This document shows positions 59,791 through 64,000 of a stretch of DNA of 64,000 nucleotides, in pieces; within the stretch, counting starts at the first letter, position 1, and every line of letters begins with the position of its first letter. The notes beneath the pieces were generated by a model that was not told the origin of the DNA, searched no databases, and was given only the letters and a program-made list of their open reading frames with translations. A program made the position numbers and the translations under genes. The DNA is from Neobacillus pocheonensis. GTDB taxonomy: Bacteria > Bacillota > Bacilli > Bacillales > Cytobacillaceae. The stretch spans positions 806,001-870,000 of the forward strand of contig JAMQCR010000001.1 in assembly GCA_023702235.1 (NCBI GenBank). Direction: 5' to 3'.

Positions 59791-60798
59791 ATGAAGAAAA
59801 TTTTATTGCTTGCTACAGGTGGAACGATTGCTTCAGTGGAGGGAAATGGGGGACTTGTTCCAGAATTATCTGTTGAGGAATTACTTCATTACTTACCAGA
59901 ATCGAATAATAATAGTTTAAAAATTGACGGTAAAATTTTAATGAATATTGACAGTACTAATTTGCAGCCTGAGCATTGGGTAAAAATCGCTAATGCTGTC
60001 TATACACATTATCAGGACTACGAAGGTTTTGTCATTACACATGGAACAGATACGTTAGCGTATACATCCTCCGCGCTTTCTTATATGCTTCAGGGCCTAG
60101 GAAAGCCGGTTGTGCTGACTGGCTCACAGGTTCCGATCAGCTTCAAAAAAACCGATGCCAAAAAAAATGTCGCTGATGCCCTTCAGTTTGCCTGCGAGGA
60201 TATTGGTGGAGTGTTTATTGTTTTTGATGGCCGGGTGATTCTCGGAACGAGAGCAGTTAAAATGCGGACAAAAAGTTATGATGCGTTTGAGAGTATTAAC
60301 CATCCATATGTTGCTTATGTAAATAAGAAAGAAGTTAAATATCATTGGAAACCTGCTTCTGTAACGAAAGCCCTTTCGTTAAACACTAATTTATGTACAG
60401 ATGTATTTCTTATGAAATTGTATCCTGGTACGAAGCCAGAGATTTTTGATTGTCTAAAAGATTTATATAAAGGAATTATTATTGAAAGCTTTGGAAACGG
60501 CGGTTTACCTTTTGAGGGAAGGAACTTGCTTTCGAAAATTCAAGAGCTTACGGAAAAGGGAATTGCAGTTGTCATCACGACTCAATGCCTTGAAGAAGGA
60601 GAGGACCTGTTTCTATATGAGGTTGGACGTAAGGTAGCACAAAATCAAGTTATTTTATCCGGAGATATGAACACGGAAGCAATCGTTGCCAAATTAATGT
60701 GGGCGCTTGGACAAACTGATTCTTTAGATAAGGTCAAGAAGATCATCGAAACACCATCGGCAGGAGATTTAACAAGAAAAGCGGAAGCGTTCGTTTAG
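59791..60798 (+). CDS. ansA: Type I L-asparaginase AnsA
   Basis: Cytoplasmic asparaginase, 335 residues, hydrolysing asparagine to aspartate and ammonia. The catalytic threonines are in [13 protein letters not shown] and [39 protein letters not shown] and [18 protein letters not shown] are conserved. Start at 59791 after GGAGGTG. The usual partner ansB (aspartase) does not follow; only gene debris does. Confidence 0.93.
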   Translation: MKKILLLATGGTIASVEGNGGLVPELSVEELLHYLPESNNNSLKIDGKILMNIDSTNLQPEHWVKIANAVYTHYQDYEGFVITHGTDTLAYTSSALSYMLQGLGKPVVLTGSQVPISFKKTDAKKNVADALQFACEDIGGVFIVFDGRVILGTRAVKMRTKSYDAFESINHPYVAYVNKKEVKYHWKPASVTKALSLNTNLCTDVFLMKLYPGTKPEIFDCLKDLYKGIIIESFGNGGLPFEGRNLLSKIQELTEKGIAVVITTQCLEEGEDLFLYEVGRKVAQNQVILSGDMNTEAIVAKLMWALGQTDSLDKVKKIIETPSAGDLTRKAEAFV

Positions 60799-60993
60799 CG
60801 AAGTAATCTAGAAGAGAGTGTCACCGCTTTAAACGACATGTATTTTTACAAATTACCAACTTAAATAAAGGTTGCTCAAATTTTTCTGTATTCACCTTTA
60901 CGATATTCATGGTGGTAAATTTGTGTTAATCACTATTTAAACCTCTGACGGGGGCGTTAGTTTAACAAGACACCTAAAAAAGTCGATTCCTTA
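60799..60993. other. Non-coding stretch after ansA
   Basis: No gene recognised; joins ansA to the IS3 remnant. Confidence 0.4.
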
Positions 60994-61082
60994 TTGAACT
61001 GAACTCAAAAAGTTAGACATGATTATTAGGTAGCTTCCTAGGCATGAATTCGGTATTGAACCGGACTCATGCCCTTTAATTT
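60994..61082 (-). pseudogene. 3' end of an IS3-family transposase with its terminal repeat
   Basis: The minus strand encodes LKGMSPVQYRIHA-stop, the standard OrfB C-terminus of the IS3 (IS150 group) transposases. It is followed at 60995-61021 by CTCAAAAAGTTAGACATG, which resembles the terminal inverted repeat of that group. The rest of the element is missing. Confidence 0.75.
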
Positions 61083-61193
61083 TGATAATTTCTGGATCTT
61101 CGAGAAATGGAAGAACCAAGATCTTGTTTTTGAATTGATGAAAAATAAATATGGTATAAACGTATATCAAGAAAAAAATAAGAAGAAGATATA
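61083..61193 (+). pseudogene. Diverged fragment of a second ypbF (DUF2663) 3' end
   Basis: Encodes FDNFWIFEKWKNQDLVFELM and KNKYGINVYQEKNKKKI-stop. This parallels the intact YpbF end at 44.8 kb (EEEWKNRHIVFEMMKKKYDI and NLYHEKK). The two are similar but clearly not identical. The fragment abuts the IS3 remnant at its 5' side. Confidence 0.75.
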
Positions 61194-61211
61194 AACTGCT
61201 TCTAAATTTCA

Positions 61212-61781
61212 TTAAAAGATTTTCTTCCGGTCCCGTTCGTCTTTTAGTATTTCCACAGCTTCCCGGAAACGTTGAGAATGAATGATTTCACGTTCTCGTA
61301 AGAAGCGCAGACTGTCATTGATATCAGGGTCATCACTTAAATTAATTAACCATTGATAGGTGGCCCTTGCTTTTTCCTCTGCTGCTATATCTTCATATAA
61401 ATCGGCAATGGGATCTCCTTTTGCAGCGATATAGGAGGCTGTCCATGGAACACCAGAAGCATTTTGATAGAATAGGGCTCCGTCATGGTTTGCATAATGA
61501 TCTCCAAGGCCTGCCGCCTTCATCTGCTCTGGGGTAGTATCTTTCGTTAATTTATAAACCATTGTTGCAATCATTTCGAGGTGGGCAAATTCTTCTGTTC
61601 CAATATCCGTTAATAACCCGATAACTTTATCAGGGATTGTGTATCTTTGATTTAAATAGCGTAAGGCAGCAGCCAACTCTCCATCTGCTCCTCCATATTG
61701 TTCGATTAAAAATTTGGCAAGTGTCGGATTACACGTACTGACTCGAACGGGATATTGCAGTTTTTTTTCATATACCCACAT
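61212..61781 (-). CDS. cotJC: Spore coat protein CotJC
   Basis: A 189-residue manganese-catalase-like protein of the inner spore coat. The di-metal ligands are in the helices GGADGELAAALRYLNQRY, TDIGTEEFAHLEMIATMV and DIAAEEKARATYQWL, with REIIHSQRFREAVE at the end. Last gene of cotJABC; 20 bases after cotJB. Confidence 0.93.
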   Translation of the reverse strand: MWVYEKKLQYPVRVSTCNPTLAKFLIEQYGGADGELAAALRYLNQRYTIPDKVIGLLTDIGTEEFAHLEMIATMVYKLTKDTTPEQMKAAGLGDHYANHDGALFYQNASGVPWTASYIAAKGDPIADLYEDIAAEEKARATYQWLINLSDDPDINDSLRFLREREIIHSQRFREAVEILKDERDRKKIF

Positions 61782-61801
61782 TTACGCACTTACCTCCCTT
61801 T

Positions 61802-62062
61802 TTAAACCTGCCATGGCCATGGGGTGTCAGACCAGTTCCATGGATAAGCTGAGTAACTATTGCCATATTGCAGTAACGGTCCAAATTGGCTTTCAAATGC
61901 TTTTTTTAACTGTTTCCGTTCTTTTGCATAATGATTAAATTGATTAATCGCTTCGACATCATCAGGATGGGTATCTAAGTAAAGAGTAAGCTCGACTAAA
62001 ACAAAGTCAACAGCTTGAAGCTGTTCCATCATTTGGTAATATTCTGCAGGAACCTGCTTCAT
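61802..62062 (-). CDS. cotJB: Spore coat protein CotJB
   Basis: An 86-residue protein starting MKQVPAEYYQMMEQLQAVDF. Contains the family features ELTLYLDTHPDDVEAINQFN and the Trp/Pro-rich ending YPWNWSDTPWPWQV. The start 62062 overlaps the presumed cotJA stop in the ATGA arrangement. It associates with CotJC in the coat. Confidence 0.9.
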   Translation of the reverse strand: MKQVPAEYYQMMEQLQAVDFVLVELTLYLDTHPDDVEAINQFNHYAKERKQLKKAFESQFGPLLQYGNSYSAYPWNWSDTPWPWQV

Positions 62063-62288
62063 ATTGGCAGACCCCCTTGGCCTCTTCCTTGGCATTATAG
62101 TAGGGGTCATAGAAATCCTTCCAAAGAGTTCCGTATTTTAGTGCCTCAAACGGCGTAAATTGAGGTAGATTTGGTGGTTGGAATCCTATATATAAATGGG
62201 GTGCGGTAGAATATGTTTTTTCTAGAATTGGCTTGCAGGGGTCAAATGGACTCGTATAAGGATGATAGGATTTTTGATGTGTAAACAT
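62058..62288 (-). CDS. cotJA: Spore coat associated protein CotJA (frame lost at the very end)
   Basis: About 76 residues, MFTHQKSYHPYTSPFDPCKP then APHLYIGFQPPNLPQFTPFE and ALKYGTLWKDFYDPYY. As read, it continues in the wrong frame to 62007. One more G in the run at 62073-62077 would give EAKGGLPI and a TGA overlapping the cotJB ATG, the usual cotJA-cotJB junction. GGGAGGG precedes ATG 62288. Confidence 0.87.
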
Positions 62289-62433
62289 TGTAGCCCTCCC
62301 TAAATTCAACATCATTAATTAATATGGAACATTTTCTATACTCATGACACAAATCTTTAATAAGAAGGAAGGTATTTAGCGGTTTTGTTGAAGTATAATA
62401 GGGAGGAAGGTTTAATACTATGGGGGGATTGAT

Positions 62434-63069
62434 TTGTTCGTTAAAAATATTATGATACCTAAGCATGAATGCTTTACCGCTCAACATGATGAAACCTTGA
62501 TAGCTGCTTTGGAAAAGTTAGAAACTCATCAAATTGATGGCTTGCCGGTATTGCAAGGAGAGCAGTATGTAGGGGTTGTAACAAGGTATAACATTTATGC
62601 CAACTATTTCCTTTCAAATAAGCAAAAAGATGACTATTTAAATTCTATAATTGTTAAAGATATTGCTACACATCAGGATAAGTTTTTAGAAGGGGGAGAA
62701 CTTTTTGAAAAAACACTGCTTGATTTAAAGGATTTCCCTTTATTAGCTGTGATTGATTCAAGCCGTAATTTCCATGGTGTTGTAACACGTTCAGACGTTC
62801 TTAGTTCTTTCCAAAGTGCATTTGGCGTTAATCGACCAGGTGTTAGAATTGCTTTTACATCTGTTGAGACAGAAGGCCGTATTGCAAGGCTTTCCGAAAT
62901 TGCCCATCATTTCCACGAGCATATTATTTCGCTAGTAACCTTTGATGAAACTGATAAACTAGTTCGAAGAATTGTTATGAAGATCGAAAAAAAGGACAAT
63001 ATTGACCGTTTTACAAAAAAACTTGAGGAACATGGATTCCGGATATTAAGTATACATGAAGACGAGTAG
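62434..63069 (+). CDS. CBS domain protein (AcuB-like)
   Basis: A 211-residue protein with two CBS domains (about residues 1-60 and 75-130: HQIDGLPVLQGEQYVGVVTR and FPLLAVIDSSRNFHGVVTRS), then an ACT-like C-terminal domain (about 135-210). TTG 62434 follows GGGGGGATTG. CBS pairs usually sense adenine nucleotides; the target is unknown. Confidence 0.8.
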   Translation: MFVKNIMIPKHECFTAQHDETLIAALEKLETHQIDGLPVLQGEQYVGVVTRYNIYANYFLSNKQKDDYLNSIIVKDIATHQDKFLEGGELFEKTLLDLKDFPLLAVIDSSRNFHGVVTRSDVLSSFQSAFGVNRPGVRIAFTSVETEGRIARLSEIAHHFHEHIISLVTFDETDKLVRRIVMKIEKKDNIDRFTKKLEEHGFRILSIHEDE

Positions 63070-63094
63070 TAATTATTTAAGGAAAATAATTAAG

Positions 63095-63128
63095 ATCCTT
63101 CTCATACTTTGTATGGGAGGGCTTTTTA
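63095..63128 (+). terminator. Terminator after the CBS gene
   Basis: CCTTCTCATAC/GTATGGGAGG stem followed by TTTTT. Confidence 0.75.
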
Positions 63129-63217
63129 TGTTTTCTGCTTTTTAGTTTCAGTATTCTTTATGGTATGATTTTCGTATTACATAAAGAATAATCCGTTTTA
63201 AAAGGGGAAACGAGAAA

Positions 63218-64000
63218 ATGGTTATTTATATCCTAATGGTGTTACTTATTGGAGCCTGTCTCCTCTTATACATGTTAAGAGAGGCATTTCTTAATAAAGT
63301 GGTTGAACACGAAATGCTTTTTCAAGAATTTCCTTATTCTTTTGAAAAAGTCTCGATCTTCTTTATTTCGGATATACACAGAAGGAGCATTTCTGATAAG
63401 GTGATCAGGACCATTAAAGGAAAGGCAGATATAATCATTATCGGAGGGGATTTAACAGAAAAAGGTGTCCCTTTTGAGAGAGTGAAGAATAATCTGAAAA
63501 AATTAACACAAGTTGGCCCTGTGTATTTTGTTTGGGGTAACAATGATTATGAAGTCGATTATCATGAATTAGATGCCATTCTTTTGGATAATGGGGTAAA
63601 AGTTTTAGACAATACATCGGTTACGTTTGAATCTAAGCACGGGGAAAAACTATGCTTGCTGGGTGTAGATGATCTTAATCAGAATCGAGATCGACTTGAT
63701 TTGGCCATTTTAGATGCTGAAAAAAATAGTTTTAAGATATTGGTAAGTCACTATCCGAGGATTACCGAGAAAATTCAACCAGAACACGACATTTGCTTAG
63801 TTTTAAGCGGTCATACTCATGGCGGTCAAATACATATTTTTGGATATAGTCCATTTGAAAGAGGAAAAATAAAAAAATTAAAAAATACAACGTTATTAAT
63901 TAGTAATGGTTATGGTACCACGACGATTCCGTTACGGCTTGGTGCTCCAGCAGAATGCCATTTAATTACAATTAAACATGGTCAATCTAAGCATTTGAGT
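63218..64000 (+). CDS. ypbG: Metallophosphoesterase YpbG (3' end outside window)
   Basis: 261 residues are in the window without a stop. N-terminal membrane anchor (VIYILMVLLIGACLLLYML), then the calcineurin-like phosphoesterase motifs FFISDIHRRS, IIIGGDLTEKG, VWGNNDYE, LVSHYPRI and LSGHTHGGQIH. This matches B. subtilis YpbG (about 259 residues), so only a few residues should be missing. GGGGAAACGAG lies before the ATG. It marks the return to the ancestral ypbF-ypbG order. Confidence 0.9.
   Translation, partial: MVIYILMVLLIGACLLLYMLREAFLNKVVEHEMLFQEFPYSFEKVSIFFISDIHRRSISDKVIRTIKGKADIIIIGGDLTEKGVPFERVKNNLKKLTQVGPVYFVWGNNDYEVDYHELDAILLDNGVKVLDNTSVTFESKHGEKLCLLGVDDLNQNRDRLDLAILDAEKNSFKILVSHYPRITEKIQPEHDICLVLSGHTHGGQIHIFGYSPFERGKIKKLKNTTLLISNGYGTTTIPLRLGAPAECHLITIKHGQSKHLS

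Noticed and set aside
62007..62060. Long CotJA C-terminus (VCQYEAGSC...)
   Set aside because: Out-of-frame reading over cotJB; one base in a G-run restores the normal stop.

Overview
The window is chromosomal DNA from an endospore-forming member of the Bacillaceae (Bacillus sensu lato, not B. subtilis itself). Spore genes (spoIIM, dacF, spoIIAA-AB-sigF, spoVA, dacB, spmA-spmB, cotJABC, mciZ, a YjcZ-type peptide, a GerPF-like protein) sit in an order that follows the B. subtilis yqk-spoIIA-lysA-ypu-res-ypb segment closely. Base composition is AT-rich and ribosome binding sites are strong GGAGG types. No rRNA, tRNA or CRISPR was recognised.

Layout. 0-8 kb: Y-family polymerase with a YolD partner, an interrupted CDGSH protein, yqkB, yqkD, an HMG-CoA lyase-like gene, yqkE, a GrpB scar, yqkF, the FtsZ inhibitor gene mciZ, nudF and an endonuclease Q homologue (yqxK). 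8-22 kb: spoIIM, fur, yqzK, xerD, a nucleoside catabolism operon (deoB-pupG-pdp), dacF, the sigma-F operon, a shortened spoVA operon and lysA. 22-38 kb: ribT, ypuF, scpAB, ypuI, sodF, dacB-spmAB, rluB, the cytochrome c maturation and redox-sensing operon resABCDE, and sigX-rsiX. 38-44.8 kb: a LysM/M23 hydrolase, an FMN riboswitch with ribU, fer, and ypbB-recS-ypbD-ypbE-ypbF.

44.8-63.2 kb is an accessory block lying between ypbF and ypbG, which are neighbours in B. subtilis. It starts with an intact IS4-family element. It then holds a partly duplicated MerR-like DUF3967 locus, a DinB protein, a broken acetyltransferase, an AbrB-like regulator, two serine recombinases (one decayed), a GerPF-like gene and scraps of other genes. 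An aspartate/asparagine set follows (APC permease, malic enzyme with an ACT domain, AnsR, AnsA). Near its right side are the remains of an IS3-family transposase and a second, diverged ypbF 3' end, followed by cotJABC and a CBS-domain gene. ypbG then resumes the ancestral order and runs off the window.

An important caveat is the very high number of single-base frame breaks. They hit xerD, deoB (several), pdp, spoIIAA, spoVAF, sodF, spmB, resB, resE, recS, yqkD, yqkF, yqxK, the malic enzyme, the permease, ansR, cotJA and others. Almost all leave full-length homology in an adjacent frame, so most are probably sequencing or assembly indels. I give such genes as single spans and state where the frame breaks. 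Genuine decay is more believable for the GrpB scar, the second DUF3967 copy, the resolvase remnant, the malic enzyme scrap, the IS3 scrap and possibly rsiX. I found no convincing undescribed system. The most useful leads are the repeated DUF3967 locus with its conserved inverted repeat, the spoVA operon lacking AC/AD/AEB, the doubled ypbF end marking the block, and the unannotated small genes.
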